Assembly: GCA_021780815.1 (NCBI GenBank) | Contig: JAJXYC010000018.1 | Location: 62,001-126,000 of the forward strand | Origin: Bacteroidota bacterium | GTDB taxonomy: Bacteria; Bacteroidota; Ignavibacteria; Kapaibacteriales; UBA2268 | Direction of reading: 5' to 3' | Length of the DNA stretch: 64,000 nucleotides | In this document: in pieces, positions 35,776 through 45,134 of the stretch | How positions within the stretch are numbered: position 1 is the stretch's first letter | Layout of the letters: every line of letters begins with the position of its first letter | The notes under the pieces: generated by a model | What the model was told of the DNA's origin: nothing | Databases searched by the model: none | The model's input: the letters and a program-made list of their open reading frames with translations, nothing else | Translations under genes and position numbers: made by a program

Positions 35776-38220
35776 ATGAGAAAATTGTTTTATATTTTAA
35801 TCATTTTTATTATAAGTAATTCAAACTTATATAACCAAACAAACATAAAATACAAATTTAATACAATTCAGAAAAATAAAACAAATTTATTGCAATCTTT
35901 TTCTAATCCCTATTTTATTTCTTATCTTGGTACTATATCAGATGACAATGCAAGTTTTGTACGTTTTGATAATGACGGCAATTTAGTCATTGTAGGTTAT
36001 ACGAATGGAACAATTCAAGTAACACCAAATTGTTATCAGGCAAAAAATGCAGGTTCATTTGATTTATTCATTATTAAATCAACTGTAGATGGAAAAATCA
36101 TATGGGCAACAATGTTTGGAGGTTCAGGGACTGAATATCCACAAGATTTACAAATTGATAAAGATAATAACATTTGGATATGCGGCGAAACATCCTCTAA
36201 TGATTTTCCCAGAAAAAACAGCTCTTTGACCGCTATGGGTAATAGTGATGGCTTTATATCTGAATTTAGTAATACAGGCAAAGTATTATTTTCAACAGTC
36301 GTTGGAGGTGAAAATTATGATGCTTTACTACAAATGTCTTTTGATAAAGAGGGGAATTGCTATGCTGTCGGCAGAAGTACAAGTAAAAGTTTTTTTCTTT
36401 CTCCTGATGCTTTGGAGAAAAATAATCCAGGAGGATACGCCGGTATTTTAGTTAAAGTAGATGCAAAATCCTATAAAATTTATTCAACATATCTTTTTGG
36501 ACAACCATCAGATCAAGAAATTGATATTTTTGTTGAAGCTATTGCTATCGATAATGACGACAATATTATTGTTGGGGGTACTACTGATATTCCGAATTAC
36601 ATAACAAAAAATTCTCAATTAAATACATCTTATTCAGGCGGTTCTTTAGATGCTTTTATTAGAAAGTATGATAAAAATTTTAATGTAATTTGGGACGAAC
36701 TTTATGGTGGTTCTGGTATTGACAGATTAAGCAATATAAGAGTGGATACTAATAGCAATAATATTTTTGTTGTAGGCTTTACAACAAGTAATAATTTACA
36801 AATCAAAGGTCCAATAAATAATGGTTATTCAGGCGAAGAAGATGCTTATGTTATGTCCCTTAATCCTGACGGTTCAATGATTTGGGGTACATATATTGGG
36901 GGCTCATCAGTGGAAGGTAAAGTTACAAGTAACGGCGATTTTGATAGATTTCATAGTGATTTATTCATTTTTAAGAATAATTTTGCAGTGAATTTTCGAA
37001 CATCAAGTTCAAACATCCCAATATTTGGAAATGCTTATAATAGTAGTATTAATAATTTTTTAACTTATGATTCTTATACAATTATTTTAGATTTTAATGG
37101 TAACCCTATTTATTCTACTTATTTTGGCGGCAATGGTGATGATTATTCAAGTTCTGTATGTTTAATTGACTCTTGTTTTGTCATAGCAGGACAAACCTCA
37201 AGCAATAATTTAGCGACTACGTCAAATGCTTTTAGTAAGAAACCAATAGGCTTGACCGATGGCTTTGTTGCGGTGTTTGGGATATCGATACCTGCTCCAA
37301 AAGATGATACACCACCATCAATTACTTCAATTATTAATAATCCGTGCAGCATTGAACGGACTTATGTTATAGAAGATATAGGACAAATTACTTCTGGGGT
37401 GTCTGACCCAAATATTTTGCTTTCCGATAATTGTAGTATTACTTTTTCAAGATTAGATAATAATAAAATTCAAATCAAAATAACTTTACAAAATCCTGAT
37501 TATACAGCTCATTACAAATTTACTGTTTCAGATAGTACAGGGAATATCCGCACCATAGAAGATTATTTGGGACCAATAAGCGAAGATAAATCGTTAAGCT
37601 TAATGCCTTCGGATAGCATCTTTTTTGGTTCAATAGAATATTCATTAAATTCGGTGCAATATCTTACTTTATATAATACAACGGATTCTGTTTACAATTT
37701 GACAAAATTGCAATTGCACAATAACACTCATTTTTCTATACCACAATCTCAATTTCCTATAATAATTCCAGCAAAAGATTCGGTAAAAATTGAAATAGAT
37801 TTTCAGCCTCTAACTCCAAATTATAGCGATGTGTATTATGATACTTTGGAAATGGTTTCTTTATGTTCCCCACATTTAATTAAATTGCATGGCTATTTGG
37901 CACACTCAATTTACAAATCAGATTCACGATGTGAAGTAAATTTACAGATGAATACCGATTTAACTACTCACAAAAATCGAACAATAATAAATTCAATCTA
38001 TCAAGATTTAACCGATGTAACAATAAATTTAAATGCACATAATTCACAAATAGAAATAACACTCGTAGATTTATTCGGCAATGAGCGTTTTAAATCTAAT
38101 ATATCCCAAAATCGGAATGATTTTAAAATCCCTAATGAGAACTTACCAACAAGCACATATTTTATTATTGCGTCTACCCCCGGGCAAGAGGAAGTTTATA
38201 AGATATTGGTATTAAAGTAA
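35776..38220 (+). CDS. SBBP-repeat secreted protein with T9SS-like tail
   Basis: Exported 814-residue surface protein. A signal peptide (about 1-20) precedes SBBP (seven-bladed beta-propeller) repeats spanning about 45-505, with recurring blocks such as IIWATMFGGSGTEYPQDLQI, IYSTYFGGNGDDYSSSV and GNLVIVGYTNG. An Ig-like middle region (about 520-720) has an ASH/choice-of-anchor-like segment (SIFFGSIEYSLNSVQYLTLY). The last 70 residues (ITLVDLFGNERFKSNI, ending YKILVLK) resemble a type IX secretion C-terminal sorting domain. That would place the mature protein on the cell surface or outside. No T9SS components were seen besides the distantly PorE-like gene at 11.6 kb. Confidence 0.75.
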   Translation: MRKLFYILIIFIISNSNLYNQTNIKYKFNTIQKNKTNLLQSFSNPYFISYLGTISDDNASFVRFDNDGNLVIVGYTNGTIQVTPNCYQAKNAGSFDLFIIKSTVDGKIIWATMFGGSGTEYPQDLQIDKDNNIWICGETSSNDFPRKNSSLTAMGNSDGFISEFSNTGKVLFSTVVGGENYDALLQMSFDKEGNCYAVGRSTSKSFFLSPDALEKNNPGGYAGILVKVDAKSYKIYSTYLFGQPSDQEIDIFVEAIAIDNDDNIIVGGTTDIPNYITKNSQLNTSYSGGSLDAFIRKYDKNFNVIWDELYGGSGIDRLSNIRVDTNSNNIFVVGFTTSNNLQIKGPINNGYSGEEDAYVMSLNPDGSMIWGTYIGGSSVEGKVTSNGDFDRFHSDLFIFKNNFAVNFRTSSSNIPIFGNAYNSSINNFLTYDSYTIILDFNGNPIYSTYFGGNGDDYSSSVCLIDSCFVIAGQTSSNNLATTSNAFSKKPIGLTDGFVAVFGISIPAPKDDTPPSITSIINNPCSIERTYVIEDIGQITSGVSDPNILLSDNCSITFSRLDNNKIQIKITLQNPDYTAHYKFTVSDSTGNIRTIEDYLGPISEDKSLSLMPSDSIFFGSIEYSLNSVQYLTLYNTTDSVYNLTKLQLHNNTHFSIPQSQFPIIIPAKDSVKIEIDFQPLTPNYSDVYYDTLEMVSLCSPHLIKLHGYLAHSIYKSDSRCEVNLQMNTDLTTHKNRTIINSIYQDLTDVTINLNAHNSQIEITLVDLFGNERFKSNISQNRNDFKIPNENLPTSTYFIIASTPGQEEVYKILVLK

Positions 38221-38245
38221 AAGGTAGAGAACCTGAAAAAATAAT

Positions 38246-38276
38246 TTTGTCAATAATAAAAAAGTTCGTAATTTTG
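38246..38276 (+). promoter_or_regulatory. Promoter of tRNA-Lys
   Basis: TTTG at 38246-38249, a 19-base gap, then TAATTTTG at 38269-38276, a textbook Bacteroidota -33/-7 promoter. The tRNA begins three bases past the -7 box, so the primary transcript can have almost no leader. Confidence 0.8.
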
Positions 38277-38279
38277 TAT

Positions 38280-38352
38280 GCTTTCTTAGCTCAGCTGGTA
38301 GAGCAATTGACTCTTAATCAATGGGCCGGGGGTTCGAGTCCCCCAGAGAGCA
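38280..38352 (+). tRNA. tRNA-Lys (anticodon CTT)
   Basis: 73 bases. The acceptor GCTTTCT pairs with AGAGAGC (one G-T wobble) and the discriminator is A. D-arm AGCTCAGCTGGTAGAGC, anticodon stem ATTGA/TCAAT with loop CTCTTAA, hence anticodon CTT, and T arm CGGGGGTTCGAGTCCCCC. No encoded CCA. It ends at a terminator a few bases later, so it is a single-gene unit. Confidence 0.95.
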
Positions 38353-38358
38353 CAAGGG

Positions 38359-38396
38359 AAACCCGAAAGTTTTACACTGGCGGGTTTTTTTATTTT
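38359..38396 (+). terminator. Terminator after tRNA-Lys
   Basis: Stem AAACCCG (38359-38365) with CGGGTTT (38381-38387), followed by a run of Ts. It closes tRNA-Lys six bases after the tRNA end. Confidence 0.85.
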
Positions 38397-38536
38397 TTAG
38401 AACATTTAACCCACGCATCAAGTAACAAAAGCAATTTGATAAAAACAAAAAAGTCTTTTAGATAAACATTAAATAAAATTATTTTTGCTTATTAAAAGAC
38501 TTAGTTTAAGATATAAAAGATATAATATAAAAAATA

Positions 38537-39517
38537 TTAAGACATCAAAACATTGATTGCAGCAACAGAAACCATATCATCGACGCTAGCCCCCCGAGAT
38601 AAATCGCAATAAGGCTTACGTAATCCTTGAACAATAGGTCCAACAGCTTCGGCACCTGCAAGTCGTTGAGTAATTTTATAACCAATATTTCCAGCATCTA
38701 AATCAGGAAATATCATAACGTTAACATTACCTGCAACTTCGGAATTAGGGAATTTCCTACGTCCAATAGCTGGCACAACGGCGGCATCAAATTGCATTTC
38801 ACCATCAACATTTAAATCGGGAGCTTTTTTCTTGATAATTTCAGTCGCAGTTTTAACTTTTGTTACATCGTCGTGTTCAGCACTACCATTAGTTGAAAAA
38901 GAAAGCATACCGATAGCAGGTTCAATTCCAGCAACAGATTTAAAATTTCGTGCAGATGAAATGGCAATATCAGCAAGTTGTTCAGCATTTGGCTGTGGAT
39001 TAACAGCACAATCAGCAAAACAATAAATTTTGTCAGGAAATACCATCAAAAAGTAGCTTGAAACAATAGAAATACCTTCGGCAACACCAACAGTATGAAT
39101 TGAAGCACGTAAAATATCACCAGTAGAGGACACATTACCACCAACCACGACATCAGTTTTGCCTGAATCTAACATCAGCCCAGCAAAATATAAAGGATTT
39201 TTTACCTGCTCTTTTGCTTGTTCCAACGTCATTCCTTTTGATTTTCTTTTTTCATAAAGAGTATTAGCAAACTCATCAAGCCAAATAGAATAATTAGTAT
39301 CAATAATTTCAATACCATCGAGGGATAAATTGTTTTCTTTTGCAACTTTTTCTATATCAGCGGGATTCCCTGTCAAGATAGGTTTAGCAATTCCCTGTTT
39401 AAATAAAATACCAGCAGCTTCGATAGAACGAGCATCAGCGGCATCGGGATAAACAACTTTTTTATTTAAAGTTTTTGCTTTATTAAGCATTTCTTGAATA
39501 AAATTACTACCGTTCAT
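38537..39517 (-). CDS. pta: Phosphate acetyltransferase
   Basis: Interconverts acetyl-CoA and acetyl phosphate. The 326 residues are the compact catalytic form without an N-terminal DRTGG part. Motifs include KVVYPDAADARSIEAA, VVGGNVSSTGDILRAS, VFPDKIYCFADCAVNPQPNAEQLADIA and SEVAGNVNVMIFPDLDAGNIGYK, then a glycine-rich end. It follows ackA by 16 bases on the same strand, the standard pair for acetate activation or excretion with ATP gain. Confidence 0.95.
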   Translation of the reverse strand: MNGSNFIQEMLNKAKTLNKKVVYPDAADARSIEAAGILFKQGIAKPILTGNPADIEKVAKENNLSLDGIEIIDTNYSIWLDEFANTLYEKRKSKGMTLEQAKEQVKNPLYFAGLMLDSGKTDVVVGGNVSSTGDILRASIHTVGVAEGISIVSSYFLMVFPDKIYCFADCAVNPQPNAEQLADIAISSARNFKSVAGIEPAIGMLSFSTNGSAEHDDVTKVKTATEIIKKKAPDLNVDGEMQFDAAVVPAIGRRKFPNSEVAGNVNVMIFPDLDAGNIGYKITQRLAGAEAVGPIVQGLRKPYCDLSRGASVDDMVSVAAINVLMS

Positions 39518-39533
39518 TTTTCAATCCTTAAAT

Positions 39534-40778
39534 TTATGGTAAAGGAGCATTTAATACAATACGACAAGTATCACGAGCGATAATCAATTCTTCATTTGTA
39601 GGAATAACATAAACTTTAACTTTGCTGGTAGGAGTACTGATAATAGATTCTTTCCCACCAATGGTTTCTTCATTTAACTTATCATCAATTTCAACACCCA
39701 AAACATTTAATCCTTCGCAAGCAATTTTTCTGATAGTAGGGGAGTTTTCACCAATTCCAGCAGTGAAACAAATAGCATCAGCACCACCCATTGTAGCATA
39801 ATAAGCCCCAACATATTTTTTAATTCTATTGCCAAACATATCTAATGCTAATTTAGCACGGCGGTCTCTGTATTCGTTCCATTCAGCTTCTAAATCTCTC
39901 ATATCATGAGTAAGTCCAGAAATACCTAAAAGTCCTGAGCGTTTATTGAGCAATTGCATTACTTCTTCCAAAGTAGAATTTTCTTTATGTGCAATAAATT
40001 CTATAACCGAAGGGTCTAAATCACCACATCTTGTTCCCATCATTAATCCTTCAAGCGGTGTCATTCCCATAGAAGTATCAACAGATTTTCCTTTTTTAAT
40101 TGCACAAGCAGAAGCCCCATTACCAAGGTGTAAACTAATTATGTTTACTTCTTCTCTTCTCAACCCTTCTAATTTTCTGTATCTATAACCGATATATCTA
40201 TGAGAAGTTCCGTGAAAACCATATTTTCTGATTTTAAATCTACGATATAATTGATAAGGAATTCCGTATAAGAAAGAAACTTCTGGCATAGTGGAATGGA
40301 ATGCAGTATCAAAAATTGCAGCTTGCGGTACTTGATTACCAAAAACTTCTTTTGCGGCATAAATACCTTTTAAATTCGCAGGATTGTGTAATGGAGCCAA
40401 ATCAATATTATCTTCTATACTTTTTATAACCGCTTCGTCAATTCTAACTGAATTTGTAAATTGTTCACCTCCATGAACAGTACGATGACCGATAGCGTTT
40501 ATATCAGTTAATGATTCTACACCTGGAATTTGTGTTTCAGGATTTAATATCCAATCTAAAGCATATTTTAATGCGGCTCTATGGTCTTTCAAAGGTAAAG
40601 CTGTTTTAAATTGTGGTTTATTTACTACTTGGAAGGATATTAAAGCTTGACTTCCTATACGCTCAACCAATCCTTTACATAGCATTTCATCAGTCCCTTG
40701 TTCAATCATTTCCAAATCGGTTTTAATGATCTGGAATTTCAAAGATGAACTTCCCGTGTTCAAAACTAATATGTTCAT
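39534..40778 (-). CDS. ackA: Acetate kinase
   Basis: Converts acetyl phosphate plus ADP to acetate plus ATP, reversibly. The 414 residues begin with the ASKHA phosphate-binding loop (ILVLNTGSSSLKFQII). GHRTVHGGEQFTNSV, ISLHLGNGASACAI, and MTPLEGLMMGTRCGDLDP all match. The C-terminal ADP-binding FTAGIGENSPTIRK is present. First gene of the ackA-pta unit. A TAnnTTTG box lies upstream at 40816-40823. Confidence 0.97.
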   Translation of the reverse strand: MNILVLNTGSSSLKFQIIKTDLEMIEQGTDEMLCKGLVERIGSQALISFQVVNKPQFKTALPLKDHRAALKYALDWILNPETQIPGVESLTDINAIGHRTVHGGEQFTNSVRIDEAVIKSIEDNIDLAPLHNPANLKGIYAAKEVFGNQVPQAAIFDTAFHSTMPEVSFLYGIPYQLYRRFKIRKYGFHGTSHRYIGYRYRKLEGLRREEVNIISLHLGNGASACAIKKGKSVDTSMGMTPLEGLMMGTRCGDLDPSVIEFIAHKENSTLEEVMQLLNKRSGLLGISGLTHDMRDLEAEWNEYRDRRAKLALDMFGNRIKKYVGAYYATMGGADAICFTAGIGENSPTIRKIACEGLNVLGVEIDDKLNEETIGGKESIISTPTSKVKVYVIPTNEELIIARDTCRIVLNAPLP

Positions 40779-40815
40779 AATTTATCCTTTTAATTTTTTG
40801 GAAATTTTTAACTTA

Positions 40816-40823
40816 CAAAATTA
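40816..40823 (-). promoter_or_regulatory. TAnnTTTG promoter box before ackA
   Basis: TAATTTTG on the minus strand, 37 bases ahead of the ackA start, within a long AT-rich divergent region (40779-41075) shared with adk. No strong -33 element seen. Confidence 0.5.
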
Positions 40824-41075
40824 AGAAATATTATTAATTATTAATATTAATTATTATTAATTATTTTTCATTAATCCGATTTATTTTATTTTATAATAAA
40901 GATGATTTTTGAACATAATAAAAATATTTAATAAATATCTTGTTATATTACCAATATCCTAATTAAATATCTTATTTTTTTTAAATTATTTAATTAAATA
41001 TATTTAGTAAATATTTTGATTTTTATTATTTTTTTTTGTAATTTGGAGTTTTTATAAAATAAATATAGAAAAATT

Positions 41076-41723
41076 ATGCGTTTAATATTTATTGGTCCTC
41101 CAGGTGCGGGGAAAGGCACGCAATCTGAATTAATTTATAGTAAATACCGTATAATACAGCTTTCCACAGGAGATATTTTGCGGTTAAACGTAAAAGAAAA
41201 AACAGAATTAGGCAAACAGGCAAATGAATTTATATCTTTTGGTAAACTTGTTCCAGATGACATAATTATAAATATGATTAAAGAGGAACTTGATGATCCT
41301 AAATTTAAAAACGGTTTTCTCCTTGATGGCTTTCCGAGAACAATACCCCAAGCCGAAGCCTTAGATGTTTTGCTTTCCAATTTAAATGTTAAATTAGACA
41401 AAGTTTTACTCCTTGAAGTCCCTGATACTGAAATAGTAACAAGGCTTTCAGGCCGTCGAACTTGTCGCACGTGTAATCGCACTTTTCATATTGTTTTTAA
41501 TCCTCCTCCAAACCCAGCAGATTGCGATAGAGGTATTTGCGATATTTACCAAAGAGACGATGACAAAGAAGAGACTATATTAAAAAGATTGCAAATTTAT
41601 CACAATCAAACTGCACCTTTAATTGATTTTTATACTAATAAAAATTTAGTTGCAAAAATTAACGGTACAGGAACTTTGGAAGAAGTTTTCCAACAAATTG
41701 ATTCTATTTTAATGCAATTGTAA
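41076..41723 (+). CDS. adk: Adenylate kinase
   Basis: Interconverts AMP, ADP and ATP. The 215 residues are the long-lid bacterial form. The P-loop GPPGAGKGTQ is at 7-16, then the AMP-binding STGDILR, the NMP-binding GFLLDGFPRT and the lid with a probable zinc site (CRTCNRTF, then ADCDRGIC, the last pair spaced wider than the usual CxxC/D). The final ETILKRLQIYHNQTAPLI is standard. Followed 12 bases later by a carbonic anhydrase. Confidence 0.97.
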   Translation: MRLIFIGPPGAGKGTQSELIYSKYRIIQLSTGDILRLNVKEKTELGKQANEFISFGKLVPDDIIINMIKEELDDPKFKNGFLLDGFPRTIPQAEALDVLLSNLNVKLDKVLLLEVPDTEIVTRLSGRRTCRTCNRTFHIVFNPPPNPADCDRGICDIYQRDDDKEETILKRLQIYHNQTAPLIDFYTNKNLVAKINGTGTLEEVFQQIDSILMQL

Positions 41724-41735
41724 TAATGTCGTTTT

Positions 41736-42314
41736 ATGGGAAATCAATTAATTAATTTACTAAAAGAAGGTAACTCTCGATTCATAAATAATCAAAGAAA
41801 AGAACATAACTTGAAGCATCAACTACAAGCCGCAATGGTAGAACAACGACCTTATGCTATTGTTGTTACTTGCTCTGATTCAAGAATACCTCCTGAAATT
41901 ATTTTTGATGAAGGAATTGGGCAGCTTTTTGTTGTGCGGATTGCTGGAAATATACTCGATAAAATAGCGATTGGAACTATTGAATTTGCTATTCAAAATT
42001 TTCAGACCAAACTAATTGCAATTTTAGGTCATTCCGATTGCGGTGCAGTTAAAACATCTTTTAATAAAGCAGAAAAATCCTTTTTTATAAATTCAATCCA
42101 GCAAAGCATTCAACCTGCAATTGATACTGCAAATTTAAAAACATTTCAAACAACCGAAGAAAAATTAAACTTTGCAATTATAGAAAATATTCAAAATCAA
42201 AAGCAAATGCTTTTACAAAGTAGTGAACTAATCAGAAATTACATAAATAACGAGCAGTTGCAATTAGCCACAGGTTTTCTTCAAACAGATACTGGCAAAG
42301 TGCATTTTTTTTGA
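41736..42314 (+). CDS. Beta-class carbonic anhydrase
   Basis: Zinc enzyme that interconverts carbon dioxide and bicarbonate. The 192 residues have the beta-class zinc ligands C46 (VTCSDSR), H99 and C102 (LGHSDCGAV), with the acidic partner D48 and R50. VVRIAGN and the C-terminal GFLQTDTGKVHFF follow. It directly follows adk; bicarbonate supply to carboxylases such as those starting fatty-acid synthesis is a plausible use but not shown. No signal peptide, so cytoplasmic. Confidence 0.93.
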   Translation: MGNQLINLLKEGNSRFINNQRKEHNLKHQLQAAMVEQRPYAIVVTCSDSRIPPEIIFDEGIGQLFVVRIAGNILDKIAIGTIEFAIQNFQTKLIAILGHSDCGAVKTSFNKAEKSFFINSIQQSIQPAIDTANLKTFQTTEEKLNFAIIENIQNQKQMLLQSSELIRNYINNEQLQLATGFLQTDTGKVHFF

Positions 42315-42323
42315 ATAGGTTTA

Positions 42324-42383
42324 TTTCACTTGTATAAATACAATTTCTTGAAAGTCAAGCAATTTATATAAATACAAGTGAAA
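42324..42383. terminator. 12-bp inverted repeat between carbonic anhydrase and pit
   Basis: Perfect arms TTTCACTTGTAT (42324-42335) and ATACAAGTGAAA (42372-42383) enclose 36 bases in the 76-base gap between two convergent genes. Likely a bidirectional terminator, although there is no strong T-run. TTGAAAGTCAAGC in the loop forms a smaller fold. Confidence 0.5.
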
Positions 42384-42390
42384 AATAGAA

Positions 42391-43422
42391 TTAAAATCCG
42401 GGGTGAATAAGTTTAACTAAATAAAAGAACAGCGCTGCTGCAATTGCAGAGCAAGGAATAGTAACAATCCAAGCAACAACAATTTTAGTGGCTGTTTTCC
42501 ATTTAATCCCTGCTAAATTAGTAGTAGCACCAACTCCAATAATAGAACCACCAATAGTATGAGTTGTAGAAACAGGAATTCCTAAGCTTGTAGCAAGAAA
42601 AAGAGTAGCGGCACCAGCAGTTTCTGCGGCAAAGCCATGAACAGGTTTAAGCTTTGTTAGCTTCATTCCCATTGTCTTTACAATCTTCCAGCCTCCTAAT
42701 GCTGTACCAATAGCCATCGCTATATGACAAGCAAGAATTATCCATAGTGTATCCCAATGTTCGAGGGATAAAGTAGTATTTTCACCAACTAATCTTGCGG
42801 CAATAAGTAAAGCAAGAATAACACCCATAGTTTTTTGAGCATCATTTCCACCATGCCCTAATGAGTATAACGCCGCAGAAAATAATTGACCTTTTCTGAA
42901 AAAATTATCTACTTTCATTGGATGCCATTTTCGAAAAATCCAATATAAAATAACCATAAATACAAATCCAACAGCAAAACCAATTAACGGTGCTAATGGT
43001 ATAAAAACCATTGCTTCTTCTAATTTAAACCAGCGAATTGAATTAATCCCAGAATAAGCAATGCCCGCCCCTGCTAATCCACCGATTAACGCATGGGATG
43101 AGCTTGTCGGAATTCCCCAGAACCAAGTTATTAAATCCCAAGCAATTGCACCAATTAATCCTGACAACACAACCCACAAGAATGCGGGATCATTAGAGTT
43201 TATAATTATAATTTTCGATATTGTGCCTGCTACTTTTGGTGCAAAAATAAACATTGCGACAAAATTAAAAAAAGCCGCCCATAAAACTGCAAACTTCGGC
43301 GACAATACTCTCGTGGAAACTATTGTTGCTATTGAATTTGCTGAATCATGGAAGCCATTTATTATATCGAATATTAAAGCTATTATAATTGCAATTACTA
43401 CTACTATCATAGTTGAAGTCAT
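42391..43422 (-). CDS. pit: Low-affinity inorganic phosphate transporter (PiT family)
   Basis: Integral membrane phosphate permease of 343 residues. PiT signature blocks with Asn/Asp/Ser are seen at the N-terminus (DIINGFHDSANSIATIVSTR), in the central loop region (GHGGNDAQKTMGVI) and near the end (ETAGAATLFLATSLGIPVSTTH). About ten hydrophobic segments alternate between. It follows the DUF47 gene by 36 bases; Pit-DUF47 pairs are common and suggest joint expression. Metal-phosphate complexes are probably carried. Confidence 0.94.
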   Translation of the reverse strand: MTSTMIVVVIAIIIALIFDIINGFHDSANSIATIVSTRVLSPKFAVLWAAFFNFVAMFIFAPKVAGTISKIIIINSNDPAFLWVVLSGLIGAIAWDLITWFWGIPTSSSHALIGGLAGAGIAYSGINSIRWFKLEEAMVFIPLAPLIGFAVGFVFMVILYWIFRKWHPMKVDNFFRKGQLFSAALYSLGHGGNDAQKTMGVILALLIAARLVGENTTLSLEHWDTLWIILACHIAMAIGTALGGWKIVKTMGMKLTKLKPVHGFAAETAGAATLFLATSLGIPVSTTHTIGGSIIGVGATTNLAGIKWKTATKIVVAWIVTIPCSAIAAALFFYLVKLIHPGF

Positions 43423-43458
43423 ATTTGAAATCCTTTCTTTCTTCTGTACGTTAATTAA

Positions 43459-44082
43459 TTATGCGTTGTCTATTAAAACGCCTTCTATCAAATTCGCTAA
43501 ATTATCACACCTATCTACAGCTTTTTCTAATCTTTCAAATATTTCTTTCCACTTGATAATTAAAACTGTGTCTTTTTCTTTGAAGAGTCTTGTTATTGCT
43601 TTTCTTAATATTTCATCTGCATCATTTTCCAATTTATGGATTAATGCACATTTTTCGTTAATTACATCAGGTTTTTTAATGTTCCTTAATCCGAAAATCG
43701 CTTCTTTTAATTCAGTGGTAGAATTTAATAAAATATCCGCCATTTCTTTGGCTTCATCTCTAATTTCTGTAATTTCATAGATTGACATCCTATTTGAGGC
43801 TGTCCTCATATTATCTGCAATATCATCCATCCTTTTAATTATATTAAATATGTCTGACCTTTCTATCGGGGTTATAAATGTTTTATGTAGTGCTTCTGTG
43901 CAAGTATCGTGAATTTTGTCTGCTTCTTTTTCTAATTTATCAATTTTTTCTACATACTCCAAAATCTTTGTTGGGGCTTCTGTTAATGACTTAAATTCTT
44001 TACAAATTTGAATTGTAATTTGTATATGTTCATCAAAAAAATCAAAGAAAGCATACTCTTTTGGCAAAATTCCTTTTAACAT
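43459..44082 (-). CDS. DUF47 (PhoU-like) Pit-accessory protein
   Basis: Soluble helical protein of 207 residues with the DUF47 / Pit-accessory pattern: ALFDFFDEHI-like start (EYAFFDFFDEHIQITIQI), EKEADKIHDTCTEALHKTF, TPIERSDIFNIIKRMDDIAD and DNLANLIEGVLID near the end. The family is related to PhoU and probably modulates the adjacent phosphate permease. It precedes pit on the same strand. Confidence 0.93.
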   Translation of the reverse strand: MLKGILPKEYAFFDFFDEHIQITIQICKEFKSLTEAPTKILEYVEKIDKLEKEADKIHDTCTEALHKTFITPIERSDIFNIIKRMDDIADNMRTASNRMSIYEITEIRDEAKEMADILLNSTTELKEAIFGLRNIKKPDVINEKCALIHKLENDADEILRKAITRLFKEKDTVLIIKWKEIFERLEKAVDRCDNLANLIEGVLIDNA

Positions 44083-44324
44083 AAATTTCCTTTTTATTAT
44101 TCCATAAATACAAAATTGTCTAATATTTGTTAAGATTGTGTTAAGAAAAAATATAAATCTTTTTGCTTATTGTGTCAAATTTATATATTTTTAATCCTTA
44201 TTAACATTAATTGTCAATCTTTTCGTAAAATCTGCTCTTTTTCTTTTGTTAATAAAAATAAATATAAGTTACATAAACTAATTTTTTGGGAGAAGAAGTT
44301 GAGGAAAAATTTTTATTGTAGGGT

Positions 44325-45134
44325 TTAATTTTTGCAGTCGAAAAATTCCTTAATTATTATTCTGAGAGTATTCATCAAAGCCACATTGTGAACTCGGACA
44401 ATATCAACACCTTTGGCAAGTAGAATTGAATGAATTAAAGCAGTCGCAATATCTCGTTCTTGTGGATTTTCAATTTCAAGCATTTTCCCGATAAAAGATT
44501 TTCGGGAAATACCTAATACCAAAGGTACTCCTAATTTATGAAATTGCTCTAAATGTTTCAGAAGTTGAATGTTATGAAAATATGTTTTACCAAAACCAAT
44601 TCCAACATCCGCCCAAATTTTATTTACCCCAATTTTATGAGAATATTGCACTTTATTCTCCAAAAAAGCATAAACCTCACCAACAACATCATTATAGTTA
44701 GGGTTTACTTGCATTAATTTCGGATTTTCTTGAATATGCATCAAAACAATTCCCGCATCATAATAAGCGGCAAGTTCAGCAAAACGAGGTTCAAATTGTA
44801 ATCCAGAAATATCATTAATAATGCCAGCCCCATTATCTAATGCAATTTGAGCAACTTCATATTTAGTAGTATCTATAGAAATCTTTATATCGGGGAAATT
44901 TTTGTTTAATTCTTTAATAACAGGTAGAACTCGTTTAATTTCTTCATCTACCGGGACACTTTCTGAACCTGGACGGGTGCTTTCGCCACCTATGTCAATT
45001 ATATCTACACCTGATTCAATCATCTTTTCCGCACTATCCAAAGCATCTTTCAAATTAAAATTTTCGCCACCATCAGAAAACGAATCAGGTGTTATATTCA
45101 ATATGCCCATTATTTTAAAAGGCTTACATTTCAT
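44325..45134 (-). CDS. folP: Dihydropteroate synthase
   Basis: Folate synthesis enzyme that joins p-aminobenzoate to 6-hydroxymethyl-dihydropterin diphosphate. The 269 residues form a TIM barrel with MGILNITPDSFSDGG, DIIDIGGESTRPGS, DTTKYEVAQIALDNGAGIIND, GFGKTYFHNIQLLKHL and VLGISRKSFIG, then RVHNVALM. All folP motifs are present. It overlaps the YfhO gene by 11 bases (45124-45134), so is probably translated from the same mRNA, though the two functions are unrelated. Confidence 0.96.
   Translation of the reverse strand: MKCKPFKIMGILNITPDSFSDGGENFNLKDALDSAEKMIESGVDIIDIGGESTRPGSESVPVDEEIKRVLPVIKELNKNFPDIKISIDTTKYEVAQIALDNGAGIINDISGLQFEPRFAELAAYYDAGIVLMHIQENPKLMQVNPNYNDVVGEVYAFLENKVQYSHKIGVNKIWADVGIGFGKTYFHNIQLLKHLEQFHKLGVPLVLGISRKSFIGKMLEIENPQERDIATALIHSILLAKGVDIVRVHNVALMNTLRIIIKEFFDCKN

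Noticed and set aside
41031-41046. TAnnTTTG box before adk
   Set aside because: The string TAATTTG is one base short of the consensus spacing, so I did not list it.
43061-43780. 239-codon plus-strand frame across pit and DUF47
   Set aside because: It covers two well-supported genes and their gap on the opposite strand; its composition is that of an antisense shadow of membrane-protein codons.
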